A stretch of 64,000 nucleotides of DNA from Affinundibacterium baiyunense. Its GTDB lineage: Bacteria; Pseudomonadota; Gammaproteobacteria; Burkholderiales; Burkholderiaceae_D. Below the pieces are notes generated by a model. That model was not told the origin of the DNA. It saw only the letters and a program-made list of their open reading frames with translations, and searched no databases. The position numbers were made by a program, and so were the translations under genes. Shown here piece after piece: positions 9,429 to 18,993 of this stretch. Location of the stretch: the NCBI RefSeq assembly GCF_018139645.1, contig NZ_JAGSPM010000008.1, forward strand, positions 159,833 through 223,832, given 5' to 3'. The first letter of the stretch is position 1. Each line of letters begins with the position of its first letter.

Positions 9429-9579
9429 TCGAGTCTGGATAAATGAGAGAATTGCTGAAGCTAGGTACAATAGCCCGTTGAGTGAAGCTTGATGCAAATG
9501 ATTTTACGCTGAAATGTAACGCGATTTGTGTCAACTTGTATATGCCCTGTAACGCTAAGTTTGCCGATGAGAGAGTTTT

Positions 9580-10401
9580 ATGCCGGAATTACCAGAGGTT
9601 GAAGTCACGCGATTAGGCGTAAATCCCCATGTCGAAGGAAAGACGGTAACAGAATTAATATTGCGACGCGATGGTTTGCGTTGGCCATTTCCTGCCAATT
9701 TGCGAGAATTGATTTTGCATCAAACCATCTTATCAACTGGCCGGCGCGGAAAATATCTCCTTTTACATTTCCATCACGGTAGTCTGCTCATCCATCTTGG
9801 GATGTCAGGTAATCTGCGCATTATGCCTTCCACAACGCCGCCGCAAAAACACGATCATGTCGATATTTTGCTAGGCGAGCAAATGATGCGTTTAACCGAT
9901 CCGCGTCGTTTTGGTGCGGTGCTTTGGCATGACCATGCAGATGGCGCGTTAGAAGAACATCTTTTGTTGCGTCATCTCGGAGTTGAACCTTTAAGCGACC
10001 AATTTAGTCCCGAATTGCTCTTTAAACAGACACGGCAGCGCAATGCAGCCATTAAACAAGTCTTGTTGGCGGGTGATGTGGTGGTTGGTGTTGGTAATAT
10101 TTATGCATCAGAAAGCTTGTTTCGAGCGCGCATTCATCCTAAAACCGCAGCGAATCGCATTAGCTTAAAGCGTTATCAAGCTTTGGCGATTGCGATTCGA
10201 GAAATTCTGGCGCAAGCGATTAGTCGCGGTGGTAGCAGCTTAAAAGATTTTGTTGGTGCAGACGGAAAAACCGGGTATTTTCAACAGTCTTATTTTGTTT
10301 ATGATCGTGCGGGTGAGCCTTGTCGTGTTTGTCAAGGGACAATTAGACACATTACACAAGGTCAACGTAGCAGCTTTTATTGTGTAAATTGTCAAAAATG
10401 A
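9580..10401 (+). CDS. mutM: Formamidopyrimidine-DNA glycosylase
   Basis: This 273-residue bifunctional glycosylase/AP lyase removes 8-oxoguanine and FapyG opposite C. The N-terminus is MPELPEVEV, giving the catalytic Pro1 (after Met removal) and Glu2. RRGKYLL carries the conserved lysine, a helix-two-turn-helix follows near GNIYASE, and a C-terminal zinc finger of the form C-x2-C-x16-C-x2-C ends the protein. All key residues are present. It is divergent from the TPR gene. mutY lies 3.4 kb downstream, so both arms of the GO repair system are in this region. Confidence 0.98.
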   Translation: MPELPEVEVTRLGVNPHVEGKTVTELILRRDGLRWPFPANLRELILHQTILSTGRRGKYLLLHFHHGSLLIHLGMSGNLRIMPSTTPPQKHDHVDILLGEQMMRLTDPRRFGAVLWHDHADGALEEHLLLRHLGVEPLSDQFSPELLFKQTRQRNAAIKQVLLAGDVVVGVGNIYASESLFRARIHPKTAANRISLKRYQALAIAIREILAQAISRGGSSLKDFVGADGKTGYFQQSYFVYDRAGEPCRVCQGTIRHITQGQRSSFYCVNCQK

Positions 10402-10484
10402 GCCAGAATGTCGTATTGTTGAGTTTCTTAAAGAAAACAAAGTCGCAACTCGACCTGCGGTAAAAGAATAAATTTGAGGATGCT

Positions 10485-12410
10485 ATGAGTAATTTGGTTC
10501 AGAATTTTGAAGAATACAGTGGCTGGCGCACAGGCGTTGCCCAAGCGATTGAGCAATATCGTGCTTGGATCGCTGATTCTGATTTTGCTGACAATATTCT
10601 TGACCAGCGGATTTTGCGTTTAAAAGAACGCCTAGTCGATGATAAATTAACCATTGCTTTCGTCGCCGAATTTTCTCGTGGTAAATCAGAGCTAATTAAT
10701 GCGATTTTCTTTGCCGAATATGGTCAACGCATTTTGCCGTCTTCAGCCGGTCGTACCACCATGTGTCCGACAGAATTGCTATATGACGAGAGTATGCCGC
10801 CTTGTATTCGTTTATTGCCGATCGAAACTCGTAGCGAAACTTTAAGTACGACAGAATACAAAGGTCATCAACACGTGTGGACTGTGTTGCCGCTCGATAC
10901 CAAATCGGGTGATGGCATGTTAGAAGCATTTAAACAAGTTAGTCTAACTAAAAAAGTCAGTAAAGAAGTCGCCAAATCATATGGTTTGTATGACGAAAAT
11001 GATCCCGATGCTGCTTTAGAAGTGGATGAAAATGGTTTAGTCGAGATTTCGCAGTGGCGTCATGCGATTGTGAATTTCCCACATCCTTTGTTGAAGCAAG
11101 GTTTGATCATTGTCGATACGCCAGGTTTAAACGCCATTGGTACTGAGCCTGAATTGACCTTGAACTTGATTCCGAATGCGCACGCCGTTTTGTTTATTTT
11201 GGCAGCAGATACTGGCGTGACCAAGAGCGATATTGAAGTGTGGCGCGATCATATCGGTAGCGGTGCAGGTCGTATGGTGGTCTTGAATAAAATCGATAGT
11301 ATGTGGGACGAATTACGCACCCCAGAAGAAATCGAAGCGCAGATTCAACATCAGATTGCATCTGTCTCCCATACCTTGAGCTTGGAAGAGAAACAAGTAT
11401 TTCCTATCTCGGCACAAAAAGGCTTGGTCGCAAAAATCAATAAAGATGCGCCACTATTAGCAAAGAGTCGATTGCCAAAACTGGAATATGCGCTATCAAA
11501 AGAATTGATTCCGTCTAAAAAGAATATCATTCGCGCCCAATTGGCGAGCGATATACAAGAAATTACGGATGGCCAATACGCGGTAATTAATGCACGTGGT
11601 CGTGGTGTTAGTGAACAATTGCACGAACTCAAAAGTTTGCGTGGCAAGAATCAAAATGTGATTGAACACATGATGAAACGCGTGACTTTAGAGAAACAAG
11701 AATTCGATGCTAGTTTGATGAAGATGCAAGGAACGCGCGCCGTCTTCACACGACTATCGACCGAAGTGTACACAAGCTTGGGTATGGAAATTCTGAAAGA
11801 AGAAATTAAAACCGCCAGAGAGGATATGGAATCGAGTAAGTTTTCTTTGGGTTTAAAAGAGGCGATTAAAAATTTCTTCACGCAGATTAAGTTAAATCTG
11901 GAGGCATCGAATCGCAAGACCGATGAAATTTCAGAGATGATGGCGATTATGTATCGTAAGTTTTCAACAGAGCATGGTTTGGCGCTCACTGCACCTATGC
12001 CATTCTCATTGGACAAATATGTGCAAGAAATTAATGCGATTGAGTCCGTGTTTCAACGGCAATTTAGCACCATTACCTTAATGACGACTTCGCAAAAAGT
12101 ATTGATGCAAAAGTTTTTTGATTCTATCTCTGCACGCGTGAAACAAAGTTTTTCACAAGCCAATCGTGATGTTGAAGCTTGGCAAAAAGTGGTGATGGCA
12201 CCGATCGAGGCGCAAATTCGTGAGCATAAAAATCAACTAAAAAACCGTATGCAATCGATACAACGTATTCATGTTGCGACCGATAGTTTGGAAGAAAAAA
12301 TTACCAGTTTTGAAGCGATGATGAGCGAAGTCGAAACACAGAAAAAAACGCTAGAGACTTTGCGCAGTAATATTCAAAAAGCCTTGTCGTCAGAATTAAG
12401 CGCGGTGTAA
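10485..12410 (+). CDS. Dynamin-like large GTPase
   Basis: This is a 641-residue bacterial dynamin-family protein. The GTPase domain occupies roughly residues 50-340. G1 is AEFSRGKSE (the first P-loop glycine is Ala), switch I is around GRTTMCPTE, G3 is DTPGLNAIG, and G4 is LNKID. The remainder is predicted mostly helical, with coiled-coil-like stretches near 370-480 and 590-640. I see no transmembrane segment, so membrane contact would be peripheral. Bacterial dynamins usually act in membrane remodelling and are often encoded in pairs, but here there is only one. It sits between mutM and mutY, followed by an intrinsic terminator. Its role is not established. Confidence 0.85.
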   Translation: MSNLVQNFEEYSGWRTGVAQAIEQYRAWIADSDFADNILDQRILRLKERLVDDKLTIAFVAEFSRGKSELINAIFFAEYGQRILPSSAGRTTMCPTELLYDESMPPCIRLLPIETRSETLSTTEYKGHQHVWTVLPLDTKSGDGMLEAFKQVSLTKKVSKEVAKSYGLYDENDPDAALEVDENGLVEISQWRHAIVNFPHPLLKQGLIIVDTPGLNAIGTEPELTLNLIPNAHAVLFILAADTGVTKSDIEVWRDHIGSGAGRMVVLNKIDSMWDELRTPEEIEAQIQHQIASVSHTLSLEEKQVFPISAQKGLVAKINKDAPLLAKSRLPKLEYALSKELIPSKKNIIRAQLASDIQEITDGQYAVINARGRGVSEQLHELKSLRGKNQNVIEHMMKRVTLEKQEFDASLMKMQGTRAVFTRLSTEVYTSLGMEILKEEIKTAREDMESSKFSLGLKEAIKNFFTQIKLNLEASNRKTDEISEMMAIMYRKFSTEHGLALTAPMPFSLDKYVQEINAIESVFQRQFSTITLMTTSQKVLMQKFFDSISARVKQSFSQANRDVEAWQKVVMAPIEAQIREHKNQLKNRMQSIQRIHVATDSLEEKITSFEAMMSEVETQKKTLETLRSNIQKALSSELSAV

Positions 12411-12485
12411 TCGAAAGTATTTGAGACATCAATCGCTAGAAGTAAGATCGTCACACTTGCATGCCTTATTAAATGATAGCAATCT

Positions 12486-12517
12486 AAAACGCTGATAATG
12501 TTTTTATCAGCGTTTTT
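12486..12517 (+). terminator. Intrinsic terminator after the dynamin gene
   Basis: A 13-bp perfect stem (12486-12498 with 12504-12516) is followed by a T-run. It lies about 75 bases past the dynamin stop and just before the Shine-Dalgarno of the next gene. Confidence 0.8.
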
Positions 12518-12535
12518 CTATTGAGGAGAACAAAA

Positions 12536-13636
12536 ATGAAAAGTCATCAAACTGTTGAACATTGCCGTACTATGATTCGGCAAAGTATCTGCTTGCTGCT
12601 TAGCAGCTTGTTTTTCTCAAGCGCAGTTTTCGCGCAAGATGCATGGAAAAAAGTGGATTCTGGGGTCACGGTAGAACTACGGGGTTTGTCCGTGGTGAAT
12701 CGCCATGTCGCTTGGGCTAGTGGTGCGAAAGGCACTGTGATTCGTACCGTTGATGGCGAAAATTGGCAAAACGTCTCGATCAGTTTGTCATTGCCCGAAA
12801 CAAGTCAGTTAGATTTTCGTGATATTCAAGGCATCGATAAATTCACCGCAATCGCGATGAGCGCAGGTCCGGGCAAAGCGTCGACGATTTATAAAACGAC
12901 TGACGGTGGTGCCCATTGGGAACAGATGATAGTGAACGGCGAAGCCACAGGGTTTTGGGACGCGATAGATTTTTGGGATGCCAATCATGGCGTCATTTTT
13001 GGTGACCCGATTGCAGGTCAGTTCCAAGTATTAATTACAAATGATGGTGGCAAGACTTGGAAGAATGCGGCGAAAGATTTGACGCAATTAGCAGCTTTAC
13101 CAAATGAAGGTGCGTTCGCTGCGAGTGGTACTTGTGTGTCGATTGCCGGTAAAAATGATGTTTGGTTTGCGACTGGTGGAGCGGAAAAAACGCGTGTATT
13201 CCACTCTGCTGATCGTGGTCAGACATGGACCTTCGCGGAGACCGCAGTAGCCGCAGGTGCGCCACCGAAAGGCTTATTTTCGGTAGCATTTAATCAGCAT
13301 GGATTGGGATTTGCGGTTGGTGGTGATTACCAAAAAGCCAAAGGCGAAGGTTTGAACGCGGTGATTAGTCGCGATAAAGCAAAAACTTGGAACGCTGCTC
13401 CCGCATTACCATCGGGCTTCTTGTCGGTTGTAGTTGCCGTGCCAGCACAGGCGAAAACCTTCGTGGTTGGTGGCCTCGCTGGATCGGGTGTCACGCGTAA
13501 TGCGGGGCTGTCATGGGAAGTCTTGAGTGATACTCCTTTGAATGCAATTGGATTTGCTGACCCCTTGCATGGTTGGGCAGTTGGCCCCAAAGGTTTGGTG
13601 ATGAAATACGCGGGGAAACGCTTAGTTGACGAGTAA
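12536..13636 (+). CDS. Exported Ycf48/BNR-type beta-propeller protein
   Basis: This 366-residue protein has a signal peptide (hydrophobic LLLSSLFFSS, cleavage near VFAQD). Repeated blade motifs follow in which a turn such as TTDGGAHWEQ, TNDGGKTWKN, SADRGQTWTF or SRDKAKTWNA recurs. These are the Asp-box/BNR motifs shared by sialidase-like propellers and the cyanobacterial photosystem II assembly factor Ycf48. The organism shows no photosynthesis genes here, so the Ycf48 name reflects fold only. The ATG at 12536 follows a strong GAGGAGA. It is probably periplasmic and monocistronic. Ligand and function are unknown; a scaffold role or glycan binding are possible. Confidence 0.8.
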   Translation: MKSHQTVEHCRTMIRQSICLLLSSLFFSSAVFAQDAWKKVDSGVTVELRGLSVVNRHVAWASGAKGTVIRTVDGENWQNVSISLSLPETSQLDFRDIQGIDKFTAIAMSAGPGKASTIYKTTDGGAHWEQMIVNGEATGFWDAIDFWDANHGVIFGDPIAGQFQVLITNDGGKTWKNAAKDLTQLAALPNEGAFAASGTCVSIAGKNDVWFATGGAEKTRVFHSADRGQTWTFAETAVAAGAPPKGLFSVAFNQHGLGFAVGGDYQKAKGEGLNAVISRDKAKTWNAAPALPSGFLSVVVAVPAQAKTFVVGGLAGSGVTRNAGLSWEVLSDTPLNAIGFADPLHGWAVGPKGLVMKYAGKRLVDE

Positions 13637-13784
13637 TTTTGCTGGCTAAGTTTAGACGCTCTAGCGCATTGGCGCTCGATGCTGAATTCGATTCGTACGG
13701 TTTGTCAGGCGAGTTAGCGTTCGCGCTGACGTTTTGATCGCTCACGTTCGGATCAACTATTTTCCATGCTTTATCTTTATCTCC

Positions 13785-14990
13785 ATGAATAAACCAGTCA
13801 ACGCAGGGCAATCAAATAAGCATCCGCAATCGAAACAAGTGCGACTTAAGCCGAATGAAGATTCACTTTATGCTGATCCTGAATTTTCTGCGGAACTAAT
13901 TGCTTGGCAAAAGCAGCATGGTCGTCATCGATTGCCTTGGCAAAATACCGGTGATGCGTATCGGGTATGGTTATCTGAAATCATGCTGCAACAAACGCAA
14001 GTGACGGCGGTGATTCCTTACTATTTACGGTTTTTAGAAAAATTTCCAAGCGTACAGGATTTAGCTGCTGCACCTGTGGAAGAAGTGATGGCCTTGTGGG
14101 CTGGACTGGGTTACTACACCCGCGCTCGGAATTTGCATCAATGCGCCAAGCAAGTTGTCGCCCAATATCAAGGTGTCTTTCCAAGCGATCCGTCTCTGTT
14201 GAATGCCTTGCCAGGGATTGGGCGATCGACCGCCGCTGCGGTCGCTGCATTTTCTTATGGCACCATCGCGGCAATTCTGGATGGCAATGTGAAGCGCGTA
14301 TTTGCGCGTGTATTTGGGATTGATGCCTATCCCGGCATTAAGTCCGTGGAAGATGATTTATGGTTGCGCGCGGAAGCTTTGTTACCGCAAACTGAGATTG
14401 CTGCATATACCCAAGGCTTGATGGATTTGGGCGCGACACTATGCACGCGAAGTAAACCCGATTGTGCGCGCTGCCCATTTCAACATCGTTGCGTCGCGTT
14501 TGCCGAAGGTCGAACTGCCGAGTTACCAGTGCGCAAGCCTAAGAGCAAGCAAAAAGAAAAGCAGACCACTATGTTGTTGCTAGAACATGATGGTGCGGTT
14601 TTGCTAGAACAGCGTTCGATGACTGGAATTTGGGGCGGCTTACTGTCTTTGCCTGAGCTTGATGGGATGACAGAGCTAGAGGTGATGCCTGGTGATAAGT
14701 CTGATTCAAGCAGAATTTTTGAACAGATTTCAGCGACCGATCAAACTCGTGCGACAGACATTGTGAATCGTTTCGGTGATATTCAATCAGCGAATAGGCT
14801 GGCACCATTTACACATACTTTTACGCATTTCAAATTGCATATTCATGTAATTCATTTCATAATTTCGCGCAAGTTTGAATTTGTTGGTGAGGATAATTTA
14901 CGTTGGACGGATCTTGAGCAAGTTGAGCAACTTGCGCTACCTGCACCAATAAAAATGCTCTTGCAAACTTTGAGTTCTCGATTGATTTAG
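13785..14990 (+). CDS. mutY: A/G-specific adenine DNA glycosylase
   Basis: MutY removes adenine mispaired with 8-oxoguanine or G. This 401-residue form has the catalytic-Glu segment SEIMLQQTQV, the helix-hairpin-helix LPGIGRSTAAAV, the catalytic Asp region LDGNVKRV, and the 4Fe-4S cluster C-x6-C-x2-C-x5-C near residue 215. A NUDIX-like C-terminal domain that checks the oxoG strand follows. An in-frame TTG 17 codons upstream is open, but the ATG is preferred; neither has a clear Shine-Dalgarno. The first about 40 residues before the DPEFSAELIAW core are unusually polar. Confidence 0.96.
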   Translation: MNKPVNAGQSNKHPQSKQVRLKPNEDSLYADPEFSAELIAWQKQHGRHRLPWQNTGDAYRVWLSEIMLQQTQVTAVIPYYLRFLEKFPSVQDLAAAPVEEVMALWAGLGYYTRARNLHQCAKQVVAQYQGVFPSDPSLLNALPGIGRSTAAAVAAFSYGTIAAILDGNVKRVFARVFGIDAYPGIKSVEDDLWLRAEALLPQTEIAAYTQGLMDLGATLCTRSKPDCARCPFQHRCVAFAEGRTAELPVRKPKSKQKEKQTTMLLLEHDGAVLLEQRSMTGIWGGLLSLPELDGMTELEVMPGDKSDSSRIFEQISATDQTRATDIVNRFGDIQSANRLAPFTHTFTHFKLHIHVIHFIISRKFEFVGEDNLRWTDLEQVEQLALPAPIKMLLQTLSSRLI

Positions 14991-15202
14991 GTCATTCGAT
15001 CATGATGAAATTTCATCCGCGTTGATTCGTGTTTCGTCGCGGCGCATCGGTTTTTCATCACATCGCGGTTTACATCGTTTCTGATGCGAGCCACACTCAC
15101 TTCATCATCAGTTTTCACAGTCAGTTGTTGTTGCCATGATGTCGCCGATTTTGTGTCGGTGGAGATTGTGGGTGTACATAAATCTAATGAAAGGAGTTCA
15201 TT

Positions 15203-16669
15203 TTGATTCGTCCTACTCTCGTTCGTCTGCTTGGAATTGCGGCTTTTAGTATGCCGGCAATTGCTCTTGCGGATACCAAACCCTGTCGTATCGCCAGCTT
15301 TCCACAAGAGGTGAAGTGTGGTCAGATTCAAAGAGCGCTCGATCCTGCCAAACCAGATGGCAAAAAAATTGATGTGCATTACGTGATTCTTCCATCGAAA
15401 GATAGAAATAAATTACCTGATGCGGTTTTCTTATTGGCTGGTGGCCCTGGGCAAAGTGCGGTAGAAGCTGCCGGATTTGGTGATTCGATTTTAGGCAAAC
15501 TGAATCGTCGTCGCGATCTGGTTTTTGTCGATCAACGCGGTACCGGAAAAAGTGCTTCATTAAAATGTGATGAACTCGAGATCAATGACAAGATTCTCGA
15601 TAATGAAGGTGCTTATAAGGCGACTGCCGACTGTATGCAGAGTTTGCAGAAATTACCGCACGGTGATTTGAAATTCTATAGCACCAGCATTGTTGTTCAA
15701 GATTTAGAGGCAATACGGATCGCGCAAAACTATAGCGCAGTGAATTTGGTCGGTGTTTCGTATGGAACGCGGGTTGGCTTGGAATATTTACGTCAATATC
15801 CACAATCAGTGCGTCGCTTGGTGATTGATGGTGTTGTTCCGCCTGACCTAAGCTTGCTTGGAACAAATGCACAAGCAGCGTTAGAAGGCGTATTTGCTGA
15901 TTGTGCAAAAAATACTCGTTGTAACACTGCGTATCCTGATTTGGCAGGTACTTGGAAACGCCTGTTAGATAGCACCCCACGTCAATTTACCTATACCAAT
16001 TCACGCCTGTTAACGAGTGTGACTACCAAGATCGCTCGTGAAGACATGATCGGCATGATCTTGAAGGCTTTGTATTCGCCAGCAATGACTTCTGTGTTGC
16101 CGTATGCGATCACGCAAGCAGATAAAGGTAAGTTAGATGCCTTGTTGACGATGACGGGAAGTTTTAATCAACCTGGCCCAGGTGGTTTGACCTTAGGTAT
16201 GCATTACTCAGTGTGGTGTGGTGAAGCTTATACCAATCCGCGTCCAGCCAACGCGATTACTGATCAGTTCACAGCGCGAAGTGCTGAGATGTACGACAGA
16301 ATTTGCGCGACTTGGCCGCGTGCTGATATTCCTAAAGAGTTTTATACCGTGCCTACAGCGAAATCTCCGGTCTTATTGCTCAGTGGTGGGATTGATCCTG
16401 TAACGCCGATTCGTAATGGTGATCAAGTTGCCAAAGCCTTGGGTACAAAAGCGCGTCATATTACGATCGAAAATGTTGGTCATGGTGTGTTAGGTCAGGG
16501 CTGTGTGCGTGATTTAGTCAATAAATTCCTCGCCGCGAAGACTGATGATGAGGCATTGGCCTTAGATGTGAGTTGCGTACGTCAAATTCCACGTCCTTTG
16601 GTATGGCTACCACCGATCAAGAATACGGATGTGACTGCGACAGCAAACTCGAAGAAAGCAGGAGAATAA
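15203..16669 (+). CDS. Exported alpha/beta hydrolase, TAP-like (prolyl-aminopeptidase-type)
   Basis: This 488-residue enzyme is related to tripeptidyl aminopeptidases (S33, TAP C-terminal domain). The start is TTG at 15203, supported by AAGGAG six bases before it and an immediately following signal peptide (cleavage near ALADT). The nucleophile elbow is GVSYGTR. The probable acid is in SGGIDPVTP and the His in GHGVLG, giving a complete triad. The oxyanion segment is LLAGGPGQS. It ends one base before the ABC ATPase start, so the three genes form one operon. The pairing suggests that hydrolase and exporter share a substrate such as a peptide, but this is inference. Confidence 0.88.
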   Translation: MIRPTLVRLLGIAAFSMPAIALADTKPCRIASFPQEVKCGQIQRALDPAKPDGKKIDVHYVILPSKDRNKLPDAVFLLAGGPGQSAVEAAGFGDSILGKLNRRRDLVFVDQRGTGKSASLKCDELEINDKILDNEGAYKATADCMQSLQKLPHGDLKFYSTSIVVQDLEAIRIAQNYSAVNLVGVSYGTRVGLEYLRQYPQSVRRLVIDGVVPPDLSLLGTNAQAALEGVFADCAKNTRCNTAYPDLAGTWKRLLDSTPRQFTYTNSRLLTSVTTKIAREDMIGMILKALYSPAMTSVLPYAITQADKGKLDALLTMTGSFNQPGPGGLTLGMHYSVWCGEAYTNPRPANAITDQFTARSAEMYDRICATWPRADIPKEFYTVPTAKSPVLLLSGGIDPVTPIRNGDQVAKALGTKARHITIENVGHGVLGQGCVRDLVNKFLAAKTDDEALALDVSCVRQIPRPLVWLPPIKNTDVTATANSKKAGE

Positions 16670-16670
16670 G

Positions 16671-17501
16671 ATGATTATTGTTGAAGACCTACATAAAGAA
16701 TTTGTCAAACTAGGCAAGCCGAAATTTGGTATCGGAATGCGCAAGGCTGAAAAAGTAAAAGCGGTGAATGGCGTCAGTTTTACGGCGCAAGACGGTGCGA
16801 TTTTGGGTTTGCTTGGTGCCAATGGCGCTGGTAAAACAACCAGTTTGCGTATGGTCGCATCGATGCTGAAGATGGATAGTGGTTCGATCAAAATTGATGG
16901 CGTGGAAGTGAAAGAAGGTCAAACTACTACTCAAGCGCACTTGGGCATTTTGTCCGATGCGCGTGGATTGTATCCACGTTTGACCTCGCGTGAAAATATT
17001 CAATACTACGGAAAACTACATGGCATGGATAAAGCCAAGATTGAACAACGTATCGATCAATTAGCGCACTGGTTAGAAATCCAAAAATTATTGGATCGTC
17101 GCACCGAGGGGTTTAGTCAAGGTGAGCGTATGAAAATTGCCTTAGCACGTGCCTTAATTCACGATCCCAAAAATATTATTTTGGATGAGCCGACTAATGG
17201 TTTAGACGTGGTGGCAACCCGCGCATTGCGTGAGTTTTTACGATGGTTGCGTAGCCCTGAAGGTGGCGGCAAGTGCATCGTTTTTTCCACACACATTATG
17301 CAAGAAGTGGAACGCCTTTGCGATACCGTAGTCATTGTTGCGCAGGGTCGTACTGTCGCCAAAGGTAGTGTTGCTGAGCTAATGCAACAAGCACAAGAGT
17401 CTGACTTTGAAGACGCGTTTGTGAAGCTGGCATTTTTGGATAAGAGCAGCATGTTAGATCACCGTCATCACTCAACATTGAATCAAGGGAGTGTCGCATG
17501 A
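16671..17501 (+). CDS. natA: ABC transporter ATP-binding protein (NatA-like)
   Basis: This 276-residue ABC-2-type ATPase powers the adjacent permease. Walker A is GANGAGKTT near residue 50, the signature is FSQGERMKIA (a variant of LSGGQ, usual for NatA), Walker B is IILDEPTNGLD, and the switch His is in STHIMQEVE. The N-terminus MIIVEDLHKEF matches NatA of Bacillus, a Na+ exporter ATPase, but substrate identity cannot be read from sequence. It overlaps natB by four bases (ATGA). Confidence 0.9.
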   Translation: MIIVEDLHKEFVKLGKPKFGIGMRKAEKVKAVNGVSFTAQDGAILGLLGANGAGKTTSLRMVASMLKMDSGSIKIDGVEVKEGQTTTQAHLGILSDARGLYPRLTSRENIQYYGKLHGMDKAKIEQRIDQLAHWLEIQKLLDRRTEGFSQGERMKIALARALIHDPKNIILDEPTNGLDVVATRALREFLRWLRSPEGGGKCIVFSTHIMQEVERLCDTVVIVAQGRTVAKGSVAELMQQAQESDFEDAFVKLAFLDKSSMLDHRHHSTLNQGSVA

Positions 17502-18661
17502 GAGAAGTATTGGCAATTTATTGGAAAGAAATTTCAGATGCGATGCGCGATCGTCGTACCTTATTGATGGTCTTAGCTAGTTCGCTGCTGTTGGTTCCGG
17601 TTTTGTTGTTTGTGTTTTCGACCGTGATGTCGCAGGTCGAATCACAAGCGGTGGATCGCAGCGTGATGGCGGTTAACATTAAAGACGCGCCTAGTTTGGA
17701 AAACTATATTCTGCGTCAGGGTTACGAGATAAAAACTGCGCCAGCAGATTATGAAGAAAAATCACGCAGCAAAGAATTGATTAAACCTGTCCTGTTAGTA
17801 CCTGAAAATTTTGAACAAGATTTGCAGTCTGCTAAGCGAGTCGAATTAGAAATTGCTTACGACACCTCGAATCGTCAGGCTGAAATGGGATTGGGGCCAT
17901 TGCGTCAATTATTGAATGGCTATGCACGTGAAAGATCGAGTTTAGAATTGATGATGCGCGGTGTTTCACCAGATTTGTTGCAGTCGATTTCTGTGAAAGA
18001 GCGCCATATCAGCCGCCCTGATGAACGTCGCGTTACGATTACCGCTGCCTTACCGATGGTTTTAATTATGGCGATTGTAATGGGCGGTATGTTTGCTGCA
18101 ATTGACAGCACTGCTGGTGAACGCGAACGCGGTTCTTTAGAACCATTGATGATGAACCCGGTTTCGGGTTTCCAGTTAGCGATAGGGAAAACGGCGGCGG
18201 TTGCTACGGTGAGTGTACTGATTGTGATTTTGACCGTGAGTAGCTTTTTCCCCGCTCAATTACTGATTGCGAATGAGGCTTTACGTGCAGAATTTCAGTT
18301 CGGAATTAAAGATGCGCTTGCTTTCATGATTGTCTTGATTCCTTTGGCTGCCGCTCTGTCTTCTTTACAAGTTGCCTTGTCATTGACTTGTAAGTCATTC
18401 AAAGAAGCGAACGTACGTAATCAATTATTGAGCTTAGCCGTGTCGTTTATGCCGATGTTCTTTATCGTTAATCCCGGGAAAGAGCCGGCGTGGCTGGGAT
18501 GGGTTCCTGTCATGGCGCAAACGCAAATGATGAATCAAGTGCTTAAAGGTGAGTTGGTTGCACTCAATGCGATTGGACTTGCGCTACTGGTTTGCTCTGT
18601 GATCGTTGCTGGAAGCTTACTGTTTGTTTCTCGTAAGATGCGTGAAGTTGTCATGGAATAA
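17498..18661 (+). CDS. natB: ABC-2 transporter permease (NatB-like)
   Basis: This 387-residue membrane protein has one N-terminal transmembrane helix (about residues 22-45), a large extracytoplasmic segment (about 50-180), and five C-terminal helices. The latter include the ABC-2 motif TAGERERGSLEPLMMNPV. This matches the CPR-type NatB/ABC-2 family. It is translationally coupled to the ATPase through an ATGA overlap and followed by a strong terminator. Na+ export, drug export or peptide export are all possible for this family. Confidence 0.88.
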   Translation: MREVLAIYWKEISDAMRDRRTLLMVLASSLLLVPVLLFVFSTVMSQVESQAVDRSVMAVNIKDAPSLENYILRQGYEIKTAPADYEEKSRSKELIKPVLLVPENFEQDLQSAKRVELEIAYDTSNRQAEMGLGPLRQLLNGYARERSSLELMMRGVSPDLLQSISVKERHISRPDERRVTITAALPMVLIMAIVMGGMFAAIDSTAGERERGSLEPLMMNPVSGFQLAIGKTAAVATVSVLIVILTVSSFFPAQLLIANEALRAEFQFGIKDALAFMIVLIPLAAALSSLQVALSLTCKSFKEANVRNQLLSLAVSFMPMFFIVNPGKEPAWLGWVPVMAQTQMMNQVLKGELVALNAIGLALLVCSVIVAGSLLFVSRKMREVVME

Positions 18662-18685
18662 TCCCATAAACAAATTTAAGCTTGA

Positions 18686-18714
18686 AAATCGCCCCACGTT
18701 GGGGCGATTTTTTT
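18686..18714 (+). terminator. Intrinsic terminator of the hydrolase-natAB operon
   Basis: A 10-bp perfect stem (18686-18695 with 18701-18710) with a 5-base loop runs into a T-run, 25 bases after the natB stop. Confidence 0.92.
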
Positions 18715-18993
18715 ATTTGAAAGCTTTATTGGCGTGCCTGTGTCAACAATTCTTGCACCAAAGCCCACAGAATAATTTACAGCAGCAAAAGTTTGCATTG
18801 TCTATTTTATTTGTAATTTTAATTACAGTAGTAGTTGTTAATACCTTTGGTGATATTTAACAAAGCTTTCTTTGCCTAGCTGGAATCCTTTTCTGCGATG
18901 AATAGTATGCCCACGTTTTCTCTTCCGGTGACGACTGGGTGAGAGGGCGTGTCATTTCAAACTCACTACATCATCGCATCGAGGATCAAAGAT

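Noticed and set aside
15582..15980. A 132-codon frame antisense to the TAP-like hydrolase
   Set aside because: A shadow of the hydrolase frame, whose catalytic motifs and signal peptide are clear.
18715..18993. A gene or RNA between natB and the beta-lactamase-like gene
   Set aside because: Only an improbable short frame running through the terminator is present; no structure or motif is recognised.
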